Shown: in pieces, positions 13,134 to 25,599 of the stretch
Numbering within the stretch: position 1 is the stretch's first letter
How the letters are laid out: each line of letters starts with the position of its first letter
NCBI GenBank assembly: GCA_963971305.1
Contig: OZ020308.1
Location: 39,461,275 to 39,525,274, forward strand
Length of the DNA: 64,000 nucleotides
Direction of reading: 5' to 3'
Source: Arcuatula senhousia
Lineage: Eukaryota > Mollusca > Bivalvia > Mytilida > Mytilidae
Made by a program: the position numbers and the translations under genes
Notes under the pieces: model-generated
Databases searched by the model: none
The model's input: the letters and a program-made list of their open reading frames with translations, nothing else
What the model was told of the DNA's origin: nothing

Positions 13134-13394
13134 GTGTGTGTGTGTGTGTGTTGGTGTATTACGCCCTTTATCGACGCACCTGGGCCATGTAGGGCGGTCA
13201 GTCTTAATGGTGGAGAAACCGGAGTACACGGAGGAAACAACCGACCTTGGGCAGGTAACTGACAAACCTAATCACATACAGTTGGGATGTCCCTTTTTTG
13301 TTAAATACAAACGGGACTCGAACACCAGCTGAGAGGTGACCAATAGTGTGGTATTTAAACCAGCGCCTTAGACCACTCGGCCACCCAGGCCCCC
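13134..13394 (-). mobile_element. tRNA-derived SINE
   Basis: On the minus strand the element starts with a tRNA-like head containing an A box (TGGCCGAGTGG) and a B box (GGTGTTCGAGTCCC). It ends in a GT-repeat tail. An exact 12-bp target duplication, gcagaggttcat, lies at 13,122-13,133 and 13,395-13,406. The head resembles a leucine- or serine-type tRNA but is degenerate between the boxes, so it is not a functional tRNA gene. Confidence 0.85.
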
Positions 13395-14567
13395 GCAGAG
13401 GTTCATACCATAACAGAACAAACCTATCGATGTATGCATGTACTTAAGTAGTACTCCACCTAAGAATCATGCAAAATTGAAGAAAAGTGATTCATCGATA
13501 AAAAGGCTACAAGTGGTTTATTTTTAACAAAAGATAGTTTAAAGTATACAAAATAAGAAATAAATAACAATTTGCTCATAACTGTCTGGTCCTGGGAGAA
13601 ATCTTCCCATTTTGTTACAATGGTTTCTATTGAAATTATTGACAGTTTTAAGAGTTATCTCCCTTTCTTACAATTTTCCAATGCATTCTATATATTTCTT
13701 TTCTCTCAGGACCAACGCTTGTTAGGAAAAAGAGTACATAATATCGAATCAGGGTGCTAGTAGGAGTAACATATCAAAAATAAAGTGGTGTAGGCTTTCC
13801 ACCTATGAATCGCTTTTTGCATGGTTCTTATAAAAAGTGGTACTTTAAAACATATTAAAAGTGATACTATTTCGTAGCACATTATAATTTCAAAATTTAA
13901 AACTTTTGCAAAAGGCAATGATGAATAAGGTGATGTATGCCGAGCGAAGCGAGGCAGAAAAAAATCAGGCTTTTATCATTTGAGTTCAAAGGATGTTTAT
14001 AATTGGGGGGATTTAAGAATATTTATTTTTTTTCAGCTCCATTAACAGCATTTTTATTTTTTTCTGTAAAAATTGGAATTAATATTTTGTTTTGAAAAAA
14101 ATCCCAGCCCCCCCCCCCCACCAAAAAAATGGTTCGTGCCTTATTCATTTATTCTTAATTAAGAAAGAGGGTGTAAATGTGAATCACACTCCAGCTTGCG
14201 AGTGTGGTTTTTATAGCACTAGTACAATTCAACATCAAAATAAAAAAGTCATAAACTTACTTTATATCATAGTCCGACGTATACGGTCAAATAACAATAG
14301 CTCATAAGAACTTACACATACGAAGTTGCACTTACGAGGAGGCATGCATGGGGTATCAGTGGTAAAAAAAAATAAATAAAAAAACGCACAAATCCAAATA
14401 TCTCCATTGATAGTCTTGATAGTCCACTTCTGCGTATGCGTTTTTCTTAATATTAATTTCCATAAAATCCAATGCGCAAGCTTACGAGCTTGGTATACTA
14501 GCATGGTATATCTCGGATCCCATCATGCACATAAGTGTACATCTCTGTGTATATTCCATATTCTTTC

Positions 14568-15524
14568 GTTTTTATACGACCGCAAAAAATTTGCGGACGT
14601 ATAATGGTATGATGCTGTCGTTGTCGTTGTTGTCGTCGTCGTCGTCTGGGGACATTTGGTTTCCGTGCGATAACTTGAGTAAATATTGACCAATTGTTAT
14701 GAAATTTTTATATGATGTTTGTAACCACTAGAGGAAGGTTCCTATTGTATTTAGGGTTGGTGGCCCCTACTGTTTCAAAAAAAAGGGCCAAAAGGGGCTA
14801 ATACGGGTGAATTGACAAAACTGTTGTAGAATGCTTATTATTTACTCGATTTTGAAAATTCTTTTTTTATTGAATTCCTTATTAAATTCTGTCAACAAAA
14901 TGTCTAAATGGTTTTGATGTATATTGAACCGTTACATTGCTACAGGGGGCCAAAGACGGGCCACACCCAAAAAATCAACTTTTTTATTTGTGGTCCGATT
15001 TTCAAAATCTTTTTTTCATTGGAATCCTTGTGTAAATCCCTGCCTGCGTTTTTCAATCAGATTTGAAATATCTCTTACTGTTTTTGAGATATGAGGGGTC
15101 GAAGGGGCAAAAAACGCCATTTATTAGTTGGTCAAGGCAAATGGTTTTACACAAAAAATTTAGCTGTAGTGGGCCAGCCAATTGTTATGACGTTTAAATA
15201 TGATGATTATATACACTGAAGGAAGCTTTTTATTGCATTTTGTGGTCCTAACCTTTTTTAAAAAAAGGGCCAAAAGGGGCTTAATTGTGTCAAAAATGTC
15301 AATGAATATAGAAATATTTTTTTTCTATTAAATGTTATTGTAAATCTATATGTGTCAAATATGCATTTTAAAGTCCACCATAGGTTGCATGTGTAAAAAT
15401 GCTTTGTAAGTCCACCATGGGCTGCATGTGACCAAAGCAATAGACTATCCATATTGGGCCTCTAATGTACAGGGTTCAACTTGTTGCGGTCGTATCATGC
15501 TGCGCTCGGCGTAGCTTTTTATTA
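14568..15524 (+). mobile_element. GCGGTCGTAT-bordered repeat, nearly complete copy
   Basis: It starts with a perfect-looking hairpin, TATACGACCGCAAA ... TTTGCGGACGTATA (14,573-14,602). It ends GCGGTCGTATCATGCTGCGC. Inside, a block with ccaattgttatga and gaaggttcct/gaagcttttt recurs after about 490 bp. It is non-coding and sits in the right arm of the fold-back element. The hairpin end may indicate a rolling-circle type element, but no CTRR end or AT insertion site is clear. Confidence 0.65.
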
Positions 15525-16142
15525 AAGTTTCATAACAAAAATCTCCCAGACGTTTAGGATAAATTGCTCATTCATGGTTCTATAGACATACGGAACATGC
15601 TATTCCTATTTACCCAAAACTTTGCAATTCGCTAGCTTAGAGTTGCGATCCTTTTCTTCTTTCACCCTTGGCGAATCAGGCTTTATTATTTTTTTTTTTG
15701 GGGGGGGGGGTTGCATTTGGAATTATTTATCTTAGCTCTGAAACCGATAAATACAATTTTTAAGAATGTCAAAGAAAAATGTGTAGGATTTTTATTTCAA
15801 AGCTGTTATTCCACCAATATGTTTTACTTTTTAAGTTACATTTGTATACTTGCCATGCTTTTCAGCCGATTTTAAATTTCAGATATTTGGCTTTCGTGTT
15901 ACAAAAATATCTGGTAGATTTCGTTTTCTCATTTCACCGATTTCGTTAGATTTCGTTTTCTTACTTTACAGATTTCGTTTTCTTTTCGTTTCTCAGTTTA
16001 CCGGTACCCATAAAATATCGCTTATAGTAATGACGAATTCAATAGCGTGTGTACTGATAACATAACCCGATACGTCATAGAGGTTACAAAGTTCGTCTAT
16101 AATTAGCACAGCACGCGCTTTCGGACAAGCATTGTAAACAAT

Positions 16143-18780
16143 ATGGCTGCCAGTAGTTCTTTTCATTTAATTACGCTGGACGAAAACGATGTTCCTGGAG
16201 CAAAACTAGTGTATCCCGATGTTGAACAACATTCCAATGTTCAATTACAACGTTGGTTGGAATGCAGATAAGTGTCAAAATCTGGAAATCGTTCCCAATT
16301 AATCAATAAGTAAGCGAAATTGCATGTAAACAAAGCATGATTGTGTCCACTTAAATTTTTGCATTTTAATAATTACGGTATCTATACTATTTAATAAATA
16401 GAAAATATGTTTTTATACTAAATGCAAGTTAATAAACCGATCCCGTAATTTGTGTATGATAAGTATATTCATCGCTTGTTATGTAACGTATATTTTCCAT
16501 CTTTAATTGTTTTACATCAACGAACATTCAATCCATCATTAGATTTGTTGACACATTCTGTCTTCACCCATCAGGTGTTATTATTTTTTTTTATTTCCTT
16601 AAACTTTGAAAAGTTTACGGTATGATTATGAAAATAATTCATTGTTTTAGGGTCAAGTCTTGTATCAGTGCGGGTAATGATCGTGAAATTGCTATAGACG
16701 TCGATGGTGGCAAATGGTACGACAAAAAGCTAAAACAGGCCAAGCAATCTGAAAAATCTGAGAGCACCACAGTTCCATTTTCCCGTTGAGTGGTTGGGGT
16801 ACCTTTCCGTCTGTATCTCTACCAATTCACTTCAACATGGGTCATATTCACCATCACATAGTTGAATCAGTTCAGTTTATTGGAACCAAAACCGAGGTTG
16901 AAAGTGATGCTGAAGAAGTAGAAGACGTCCACACCTCAAAACCTATGAGAAAGGGTAAAGTCTACTTCAACAGTGGTCATGTCCAAAGCATGAAAGACTG
17001 TAAGAAGAAAGACTTCTATTTCCTAAAGGCAAAGGTTATGGCATCATACACGACCGATGTTCTTTATGACACAACTGTAACTTTGTCATGCCTTTCAGGA
17101 TTTGTTAAAGATGCTTCATGCAGCTGTGTTGCCTCTGGTATGGGGCGGTGTAATCACGTTGCCGCGCTATTATTTGCATTGCTAGACTACATAGAACGAT
17201 ATGGAAATGAACCGGCAGCATCAACATCTTTAAAATGTACATGGAATGTTGGACGGAAAAGAAAGAAAAACCCAGAAAAGGCACAAGAATCTGTAAAGAA
17301 ATCCGGTAAAAAGAAAAAAGTCCACGAGTTAATTACTTAAGACCCGAGGCCTCCTTCCCTACGTGTTGAATCGCCAGAAAAATCAAAGCGTGAGCTATTA
17401 TGGGGCTTAGGTGTCAACAAGGTGGACAAAAGTATGTGGGGTACCATCCTTTTTCAGGGTTACGAGGATTTTGTTTTAGAAGACTCGGAAGTAGATGTTC
17501 TCAAGGAACAAAGAAGGCAACTGTTAGGAAACTTGGTGGTGGGTCAAAGTTTGGAAAATAACGATCCTGTTTTATTAGTATCGGACCAGTTGAATGAAAA
17601 TTGGTCCCTTCATAGAAGGTTAAGGATTACTGCTTCAAATGCCAAAGTCGTTGGAACAGTAAATGACCTCGGTGTCTGCACTATCTAACATTGTTAACAA
17701 AATAATGTGGGATACTGTCCAAGTTAAATCGATGGCAACAGTATACGGGCAGGCAAACGAAAGTAGAGCGAGGACAGAGTACATCGAAAATATGCAAACT
17801 ATAAAACCAACGCTTACCTGTTCAGAAACTGGATTTTGGGTTAATCCGGAATATCCAGAGCTTGGCTGTAGTCCTGATGGCTAAGTTTTTGACGAGAGAG
17901 AAGAAGATGTTCATGGGTTGTTGGAAATTAAATGCCCTAAAATTTTAGAGGACAAAGATGTACTTGAATTTGAAAATCATTTAGACAAAGGTCAAATTTC
18001 CAGATTCTGTTTACAAAGAAAAGATGGGGTGAGTGAGTGAGTTGGTGTTTTACGCCCGTGCAACGCTATATAGGTTATTTACAGGCGATGAACATGAAAA
18101 GGATGATAAAATGAACATGAAATGATGATGATAAATGAAATATGGAGATGGGGTGGGAAACAAAGGACCGGTAAATTTTGAAGAACCACAGGAAAAAGGG
18201 GAGAGGTGGGTAGGGGCGGAAAATTTAGCCTATGTGGTGCACTACTGGGCGGTCCACAAAGGGGTCTTTTACGTGCATGAAGCGTGGCACTCTCCACACA
18301 CGTTGGCCCACTATGGTCGGCGGTCAGGGTTTCCGTATTATAGACCTGACAACCCCCGCGGACGAGGGCTACCCTATTCAGCCACCTAGGGTACACACTT
18401 GGTCGCTCTGTGGGCTGAGCACTGACCCGACGTCAGAATCCCAAGACCCTTAGTCGCCTCTTACGACAAGCTAGGCTCTGCTGCGGGCCTATTCGCCACC
18501 CGGGCCCCGCACGGGACGAAAAGATGGGGAGATAGGTCTGAAAAGATCACATCAGTACTATTTCCAAGTTCAAATGCAGTTGGGTATTATGAATAGAGAT
18601 TGGTGTGATTTTGTAGTGTGGTCTTCAAAGAGTATGGTTGTAGAAAGAATTAATATTGACAAAACTTTCTGGGAATCTTTGAAGAAAAAACTTATTTCTT
18701 TTCACCACCAATACATTTGTTCAGAACATTTTCAAATGAAACTTCCAAGAGAGCTTACACCATATAAACTTTCTCCATAG
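16143..18780 (+). pseudogene. SAP-SWIM-YqaJ nuclease gene of an ISL2EU-like transposon (broken)
   Basis: Exon 1 starts at ATG 16,143 and shows a SAP-like motif (LQRWLECR ... KSGNRSQLI) interrupted by a stop. Its donor is at 16,311/16,312 and the acceptor is before 16,651. The next region has a SWIM zinc finger, CSCVASGMGRCNH, at about 17,110-17,158. It then has a YqaJ/lambda-exonuclease-like domain with LGCSPDG, LEIKCPK and HQYYFQVQMQ. These residues form the metal-dependent nuclease core of the family. Frames change near 16,790 and 17,680, stops occur at 17,338 and 17,882, and a SINE sits at 18,030-18,517. The product would be a DNA-binding exonuclease accompanying the THAP-DDE transposase encoded on the other strand. 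Confidence 0.82.
18030..18517 (-). mobile_element. Full-length tailed SINE, copy F, inside the YqaJ gene
   Basis: Complete copy in reverse orientation. The exact 12-bp target duplication gaaaagatgggg lies at 18,018-18,029 and 18,518-18,529. Reading resumes as nuclease sequence (GEIGLKRSHQYYF) after it, so the SINE arrived after the transposon. Confidence 0.92.
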
Positions 18781-19458
18781 ACTCCTTTCCTTGTTTTATG
18801 TTACTTTATTTACCTACTGTGTATATGCAAAACCAAATATAGTTTTTACCATGTTTTTATAGTTCAACTGCATTCATTTTTAAACTGATTAGTTTGTGCT
18901 AATAAGGCCATGCCCACTTTCTTTCTACTACATGTAATTTATACCATAAATATATCTATGTTTGTATATGTTGTACCGATTGTTTTGAAATGTAGGTGTT
19001 TATACAGTCATGTCTTCATCTAAGTGTTTATAAATTACAGTGTAGTTACTTTTATTATTTTTAATTCATTCTGACTGCATATACAGCAGTATTACAGTAA
19101 CAAAATACATATATGTCATTAATCATAATTCCTTTTTTGTTCTTTTTGTGTTGCAAAAATCTAACAAAACCTTTTGTGTAGGAACTGTTCACAAAACACA
19201 ATGAACAACTTAGTTCAACAATGTTCAACACCGTTTTTTTTTGGACATTTATGTTTAGTTTGTGTATTTTGTTGCATAATTCATATGTGTATATTTTTTG
19301 TCATTAGTGGTTATATTATAAATGCTGCTTTGGTACATCTTTGTCTTTCTTAATGTACATCTTGAATGCACATTAAAATATAATAAAAAAATATAATGTC
19401 ATAACATTTTAAAAATGCACATAGTAATAAGTATATTAACATGTTTATTTATTCAAAG
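18781..19458. other. Convergent 3' spacer, no gene
   Basis: AT-rich spacer between the 3' ends of the convergent YqaJ and THAP-DDE genes. AATAAA-like hexamers occur on both strands, but none is clearly preferred. Confidence 0.5.
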
Positions 19459-21343
19459 CTAAGAAACCAGAGGATCTTGAAAGTTTACTAGACATCCTGT
19501 TACAAAAACACATTGAGAAAGCATAGGTTGTAGTGACAATGGAATTATTTTTTGTAACAGTCGAAACTTTTTCATTCTTTTAATACTGCGTTCCACATGA
19601 ATTCTATGTTTGGCAACATCTTTCGTAAGCGATTCTTCTTGCGGAGTAAACTGACTTCTCGATCCAAGAAATGGTGGGGCAATCATTTTAACTTGTCTGT
19701 CATTTAACATGTCTTGAATAAGAAAGCCGCGATCTGCCATGATCATATCACCAGGCTCAAGAAAATTTAAAAAACCAGATTGTCTCACAATTTCCTTGTC
19801 AGATATACTTCCTTGGAAAGCATCAGAAACATACATAATGGCACCATTAGGGGCTATGGCAACAAGAAATTTAATTTAAAAGTGGTATGTCCTTTGTAGG
19901 AAGAATAAGCATTGCCTTGGGCCTCAAAATTGGTTGGTTGTTGCACTCTGATTTCAGTACAGTCAATAATACAGCGTATGTTCTTGTATTTCTTAAAACA
20001 TTTCGGTAATTCTTTCCTCAATTTAAATCGGGATGCAAACATGGCACTTTTCAGGGGACTGAACTGTTTGTATAAAAACTGTATCCAGGTGAGAACTATT
20101 GTTGACACCTGTTTTGTACTTATTTGAAAACGGTACGCTAAATCCTGGTGTACCAATCCTAAGCGCAGTCTTTTAATGTCAATAGCAATTCATTCTGTGG
20201 ACTCATCTTCCTTTTCGGACCTCGTCTTTTCCCTGGTGTCAACTCAGGATTTGAGGGTTCAGTATTCCAATATGTAAGCTTTGATGCTGATGGACCTAAA
20301 AACTGCCATAGAGTTATAAACATAGCGTATGTCAATCCAGTGTAGAAGCGAAATTTTTTATCATTATCCTTCAAATTTTCCACACCAAGTTCAACAGAGG
20401 CTCTTGAGTCTGCTGACCGCTCAGTACTTGTGTTTGATTTAAATATTTCTTTCTTACATTTCTGAGCCGTACTAGCTTTCAACATTTCAAGTTCACTGGA
20501 AAGTGTCAAAACTTCATTTTCTAGCAATTTTTTCTCAATGGACGGCTGTATCTTTTCAGACAATGACAGAGTTGTTTGTACACATTTGTCAGAGTATTTC
20601 AATTGACTATTTTGACTTTCAATATTGTCACATACCAATGGCTCGGCCGTATATAAAATGCAGTTTTGTGACACATCATCTATCATTTCAGAAGCATTGG
20701 TCATGCTAGTACTAGTAGAAGCATTGTTTTCTGACATTTCAACCAAAATATCTGCTACATGCCTGTCTGTTTCTGATGTGCTTGTACTGGGATCCAATTT
20801 TGGCTGTTTATGTGTAGGGATAGATTGGCTTTTCTCTTTAGGTGCCTTTCGCTTGCGGGGGCGGGTTACCTGAAAAAAACAATAATACATTCAATATGAC
20901 AGAAAAAATTATAATTTAATTCATTATATAAACATGTAGAAGATAATCATTATAATGAGATGTGGAGAAAGTGTCAGCGCTCAATATACAAACATTTATG
21001 TTTTTATTGCTTTGTGAATTAAATAATTTTATTCATGTAGTGATGCACATGTCATGTACCTTGTACATGTGATGTATCTTGGTTACAAACAATGAATTGC
21101 AACCTGATACAAATACTTTCAACACACTAATATGCTTGTAGTACAGTTCCTTGTATCCTTTCCTGAGTAATATACATTTGTACACAGGTATCTAAGTAAA
21201 TAATCACAATAATATTTATAATTAAATGAAGAATTGCGATGGCATTAACAAGGAAATAATTTTAGATGACTGACCTCTGAACCAAGTTTAATTGGGTCGG
21301 GATTTTCCGCCGTAGGACCATTTCCACCAACAAAGTGTAAACT
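19459..21343 (-). pseudogene. THAP-DDE transposase, C-terminal part (DDE_Tnp_4 / Harbinger-like)
   Basis: Reading on the minus strand, the exon at about 21,275-21,343 encodes the end of a THAP zinc finger (SLHFVGGNGPT). It joins in phase 0, across a GT-AG intron, to 20,869 and downward. There follow a Ser/Thr-rich linker, a probable coiled coil, and a helix-turn-helix (VHQDLAYRFQISTKQVSTIV). The DDE_Tnp_4 catalytic core has IIDCTEI (first Asp), MADRGF (second Asp) and HVERSIKRMK (Glu). Frameshifts near 20,158 and near 19,850 (a 5-bp TTAAA duplication) break it. The THAP N-terminus lies 18.9 kb away at 40,272-40,463. It would be the DNA-cutting enzyme of the two-gene transposon. Confidence 0.85.
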
Positions 21344-21474
21344 ACAAATGTAATAGCTACAATAATGTCTTTGATTAGGCGGAGCTACAATGCGGTCCCA
21401 TTCCTCGTAACGGAGCAACGCCGAAAGCGAAATCACACCGGGCGCAATTCAATCAATTAGACGTCAAATTTGGT

Positions 21475-21600
21475 ATTTAAATATCGCTTATAGTATTTTA
21501 ATAACGAATTCAGTTTAAATTTTCCGACATATAGCGCAGTTTAAAAGATTTTAGAAAAGATATTAATTTTTGAAGGATCTTGATCCTGAACATTATAATG
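21475..21600 (+). mobile_element. Short derivative of the ISL2EU-like transposon (both ends fused)
   Basis: It begins with AAATATCGCTTATAGTA ... ACGAATTCA, matching the transposon left end at 16,012-16,047. It continues directly into TTTTCCGACA ... CAGTTTAAAAGATTTT ... AAGGATCTTGATC, matching the right end at 40,640-40,722. This is the structure expected of an internally deleted MITE. A palindrome, GATCCTGAAC/GTTCAGGATC, follows at 21,590-21,621. Confidence 0.6.
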
Positions 21601-21654
21601 AAGTTCAGGATCAGAATTTTGAAAATGTTGGATTTTTAACAAATTAACATTTAT

Positions 21655-21965
21655 TTTAAAAATTAAACGAGACTTACCTTGGTTAAGTTGATGTTTAATT
21701 GGAATTTTATGAGTTGTAGAAAACGAAGGGATTAAATGAGATTGCACTGCGCATGTGTGAACTTCAGTCTTTAAAGAGTTTTATCATAATTAGGGACCGG
21801 TCATTATTTATCTCCAGGGGGGGGCCGGCAAAAAAGTAGGGGGGGGGGGGGTCATCAAAATTTAGCTGACTATTTGAAGGGGGGGTCACTATTTTTTTTA
21901 ATAATTGAACCAGGGGGGGGGGTCATGATTTTTTAATACAATATTTTCAACTAAATAAAAAATTA
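21655..21965 (+). repeat. Subterminal inverted block of the giant element, left, with G runs
   Basis: The reverse complement of 21,655-21,850 matches 34,920-35,099 over ACGAGACTTACCTTGG, TTTAATTGGAATTTTATGAG and ATTATTTATCTCCAGGGG. Repeated runs of 7-14 G, each followed by gtca, occupy 21,818-21,930. Part of the block also resembles the outer end of the DIRS element (GAAGTTCACACATGCGCAG at 40,016). Confidence 0.65.
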
Positions 21966-23280
21966 TCTAGCCTCGCTTCGCTCGGCAGGTACATAACAAA
22001 AATATTATTAATGTTCTGAATTTCACAGAAATGAAATCTGGTTATATAGTGAGATGGGTGGAGTGGGGTGGGGTGTGATTTTCAATAAACAATTTCTCAT
22101 GAACTATTAATGAAAAGCTTTTGAAATTTCCAATGCAGATTCCAGTGAGTGGTTTAAATATGGTACTTTGAATAAGATTCCTTTTCAGGTCTGTCTGACA
22201 TATACTTCCTGTTCAACGAAATTTGTGTAAATTACGGTCTTTGACCTTTTTTTTAAGTATAGAATGATATGATCACAACTGTTCAAGTTTGTAGAATTTA
22301 TTTATTCTGAAAACTTGTGGTGGTTTAGAAACAAAAACATTACCAATACAGATAAATTTCTCAATCCAATATTATCATGATTATTTATACTGTATGACAG
22401 TATGACGAGTTGCATTTAAATATCTTTATTATTAGAATAATATGTAACTGTAACATTGAGTAAAAATATAATGTAAATTAACATGAAATAAAATTTTAAA
22501 CTGGACAACAACTGACTAGACAATAATAATACTGAATATTAAAATAAAATATATGACAGTGACTATTAAAATAATGAAAAAAAAACAATTTGTAAAAGTT
22601 TACTACAAATAACCTCCATTTTACATGTGAAGTATTTATAAAGGTTCACTAGGTCTTCAAGAAGCACGGTTCCACAAGCATGAACCTTATGCAAGACCCA
22701 CCAAAGTATAAAGTCCCCACTCAAATTTAAAAGCAATGGTTTTGGTGTGACTCAATTATTAAAAAATGTTAAAAGTAAATTTTTGTGGAACTGTGTTTAA
22801 TGAACATGTGTCATGTACCTTTTCTTAAATACTTCAAAGGTAAAATTGACAATATGGGGGGGGGGGGGGGGGGTTAAAAAACAATATACTTTGAAACTTA
22901 AAAACATATGACTAGATAATAGTTTTTTTACACTTCAAACTGAGAAAAAGTTCATTGAATGAATATTACATACATGTAAAGGTGCATGACAATATTGATT
23001 AAACATTTAAAACTAGATAAAGCTGTACATAAAAAATACATGTACTTGTAAACAAACTTCACACAAAAACAGTAACAAAACTATGTACATGATAATAAAA
23101 TGGCCTTCTTGTTCATTAAGTGGGATCTACAACCATTGAATAAAAGTTTAGGATACATTGAGTATTACTAACATTATTTGAGGATTTACTGAGATCAAGT
23201 ATATGGAACAGGAATCAATGGATGGAATATGACCCAAAAAATAGATTTTCAAAAAATATTTGACAAATTTGATTTACAAT
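21966..23280. other. No gene seen; long G run
   Basis: AT-rich and non-coding. An uninterrupted run of about 18 G lies at about 22,856-22,874. Confidence 0.55.
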
Positions 23281-24173
23281 CTAATCTTCCTGGAGTTTAG
23301 AGGCCTCAGATTCAGAACTAGTGTCAATATGACAAAATGTTTCAATCAACTCCATGCTGTCAATGGAAAAAACTCCTAGTGCCTGTAAACGCCTGATAGC
23401 ATCAGTGTTCCTTTGTTTTTTTCAAGTTGATTTTCAGTTCATCACTGTTTATTTCAGCTGTGGTTACATTGTGTTGTGATGTTTCTAAATTTCCAGGAAT
23501 CCTATTCTCTTCAGGAAAACACAAGTCAACAATATCTTCAGAAGTAATCATAGTGAGAAATAAAAGAGCATTCTTGTCCAGTCTTTCACTTTTGCGTTTT
23601 TTTTGCCTTTCGTTTACTCTCTTTCATGCGTCTGCGCTTATTTGTGCATGCTGATGATGGCATATTTGGATACATATTTCTTAACCGCTCTTCTGTTTTT
23701 TCTATTTGTTTGATCCCTTCATTTAATTTTAAAACCATGGTTTCTAGAGAATCCTTCATTTCTGTTTCATATTCTATTTGTTCCTTCGCCCATTTATGTG
23801 GGTTCAGACCAGATTCATCAAAAGGTTGTTGTAAGAAACACTTATTTTATTAAGTTCTTCCGAAATTTCAGTTTCTTTTGAACGTAGCTCTTCTACAGCG
23901 GTTTTGCACTGTTTAATATTTTCTCTTTTTGGATTTGATGGAAAGTGTAACAATTTACTGTAAGAAGCTTCATTCTTAGATGATAATTTAAAACTAATAA
24001 ACTTCTCCCATTTCTCAATTTTCAACTTTCTTTCATACCGTTTTGCAACCTCAAAACTAAAATATTTTGTGAACTTGGATTGAAGACTAGGGAAAGCAGC
24101 CTTGTACATAGCTGGCAGAGATTGGTTAGAATAACGACATCTGTTTTGTTTTGGGTATGGATACCAAACATCT

Positions 24174-24218
24174 AGCGTTGCACGGGCGTAAAACACCAAC
24201 TCACTCACTCACTCACTC
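24174..24218 (+). mobile_element. SINE tail fragment, copy G
   Basis: Only the last 45 bp of the tailed SINE (GCGTTGCACGGGCGTAAAAC plus ACTC repeats) are present. They interrupt the SAM/coiled-coil gene, consistent with an extremely 5'-truncated insertion. Confidence 0.75.
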
Positions 24219-24297
24219 GAGTTTAGTCCAGGGCTTTTCATCTGGAATAACTGACTGGTGTCCATCAAAAAATGGCAGGCCTGCAAAGAATTAGAAA

Positions 24298-25373
24298 ATA
24301 AAAAGCTTCGCTGAGCGCAGCATGATACGACCGCAACATGTTGAACCCTGTACGTTTTAGGCCTAATATGGATAGTCTATTGCTCTGGACACATGCAGCC
24401 CATGGTTGACTGACAAAGGTTTTTGACACATGCTTCTCTGATGGACTTTCGACCCAGGGGGTAAAAATATAAATTTTGAATGCTGTATTCTACTCTTTAA
24501 AAGAATAATGTTTCGGGAAAAAATTTAAAAATCGAACCAGAATTTTTTTTAATTATGATTACAGCCCTAAAAATTTATTCTTAAATTTAGAATCGCTATC
24601 TGACAAGAATCATGAGAATAAATTTGCAAAAAAAAATTTTCAAAGTCGGACCACAAATTAAAAAGTTTCGATTTTGGCCCCATTTGGCCCCTAATTACGT
24701 TATAGGACAAAAAAGGGGGGGTCGCAAAAATAAATTCTTAATTTTGTGTCCGCTATTTGACAAGAACAAACATGCAAAAAAAAAATTCAAAATCGGACCA
24801 CAAATAAAAAAGTTTTGATGTTGGCCCCTTTTGGCCCCTAATTACACAAAAGAGAAAAAAGGGGGGGGCAAAAATTCATCAGGTTCATTCATTAATGTAA
24901 GAAACATTCTTGACAAATTTCACAACAATAGGCCAACTAGGACCAAAGTAATGATGGAAACAAGTAAAATATTTGATTTTTTTGCCCCCTTTGGGCCCCT
25001 AATTTCGAAACAAAAAAAGGGGGGCACCCAAAATCAATCCCATTCATCTTTGTATGGTAAGGAACATCACTGTCAAATTTCATAGCAATTGGATAACTAG
25101 AACTAAAGTTATTGTGGAAACAAACAAAAAAGTAGTATTTTTGGCCCTTTTTTGGCCCCTAATTTCTAAACGAAAAATGGGGGGACCCCCAAAATCAATC
25201 CCATTCATCCTTTTATGGTAAGGAACATCATTGTCAAGTTTCATAGCAATCGGATAACTGGAACTAAAGTCATTGTGGAAACACTAAAAAGTTAACAGAC
25301 ACCGACGACAACGACGACAACAACAGCATCATACCATAATACGTCCGCAAATTTTTTGCGGTCGTATAAAAAA
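24298..25373 (-). mobile_element. GCGGTCGTAT-bordered repeat, intronic copy
   Basis: Reverse-strand counterpart of 14,568-15,524: it has the GCGGTCGTAT end at 24,330 and the AAATTTTTTGCGGTCGTATA hairpin end at 25,350-25,370. The inner part is a series of diverged blocks of about 150 bp, each with ttggcccctttt and ccctaatt motifs. It lies in the intron of the SAM/coiled-coil gene. Confidence 0.7.
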
Positions 25374-25599
25374 ATGAAATAATTTAATAATCATCATATA
25401 AAATAAAAAATAGTAACATTTTTACTAGTACATATTAAAGAATTATAGCACATTAAAATGTTACGGTCTATAAGACATGCCCTGTCCGGCAGTTTGTTTT
25501 TGGATCTGCAAAACCATTGCTGGATTTGGTTGTCCTTGTTAAGATTCATGAGTGTACTAATTTGCATGAAAATCCAAATCAAGCTATCAAGAAAGCTTT

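Larger units (their letters stand above)
11377..16009. mobile_element. Fold-back / Mutator-like element with 10-bp target duplication
   Basis: Both ends read GGGTACCGGTAAACTGAG in inverted orientation. They continue into tandem runs of an AACGAAATCTGTAAAGTAAG-type repeat (left arm to about 11,580, right arm from about 15,915). The exact 10-bp sequence ataaaatatc flanks the element at 11,367-11,376 and 16,010-16,019. A second inverted pair, GGCACGAACCATTTT, lies at about 11,710 and 14,130, so the arms are long. No transposase was found inside. It carries a nested tRNA-derived SINE and a GCGGTCGTAT-bordered repeat. Target size and repetitive long arms suit a non-autonomous Mutator-like or fold-back element. 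Confidence 0.78.

Noticed and set aside
13310..13394. A tRNA gene on the minus strand
   Set aside because: A and B boxes are good, but the region between them does not fold as a cloverleaf. The sequence is the head of a SINE with target duplications.
13890..14140. Poly-C/poly-A segment as a small gene (MKKIPAPPPHQK...)
   Set aside because: The frame runs over homopolymers that belong to the inverted arms of the fold-back element.
16016..21495. Direct repeats ATATCGCTTATAGTA as LTRs of a retrotransposon
   Set aside because: The enclosed genes are DNA-transposon genes, and the second copy belongs to a short derivative containing both ends of that transposon.
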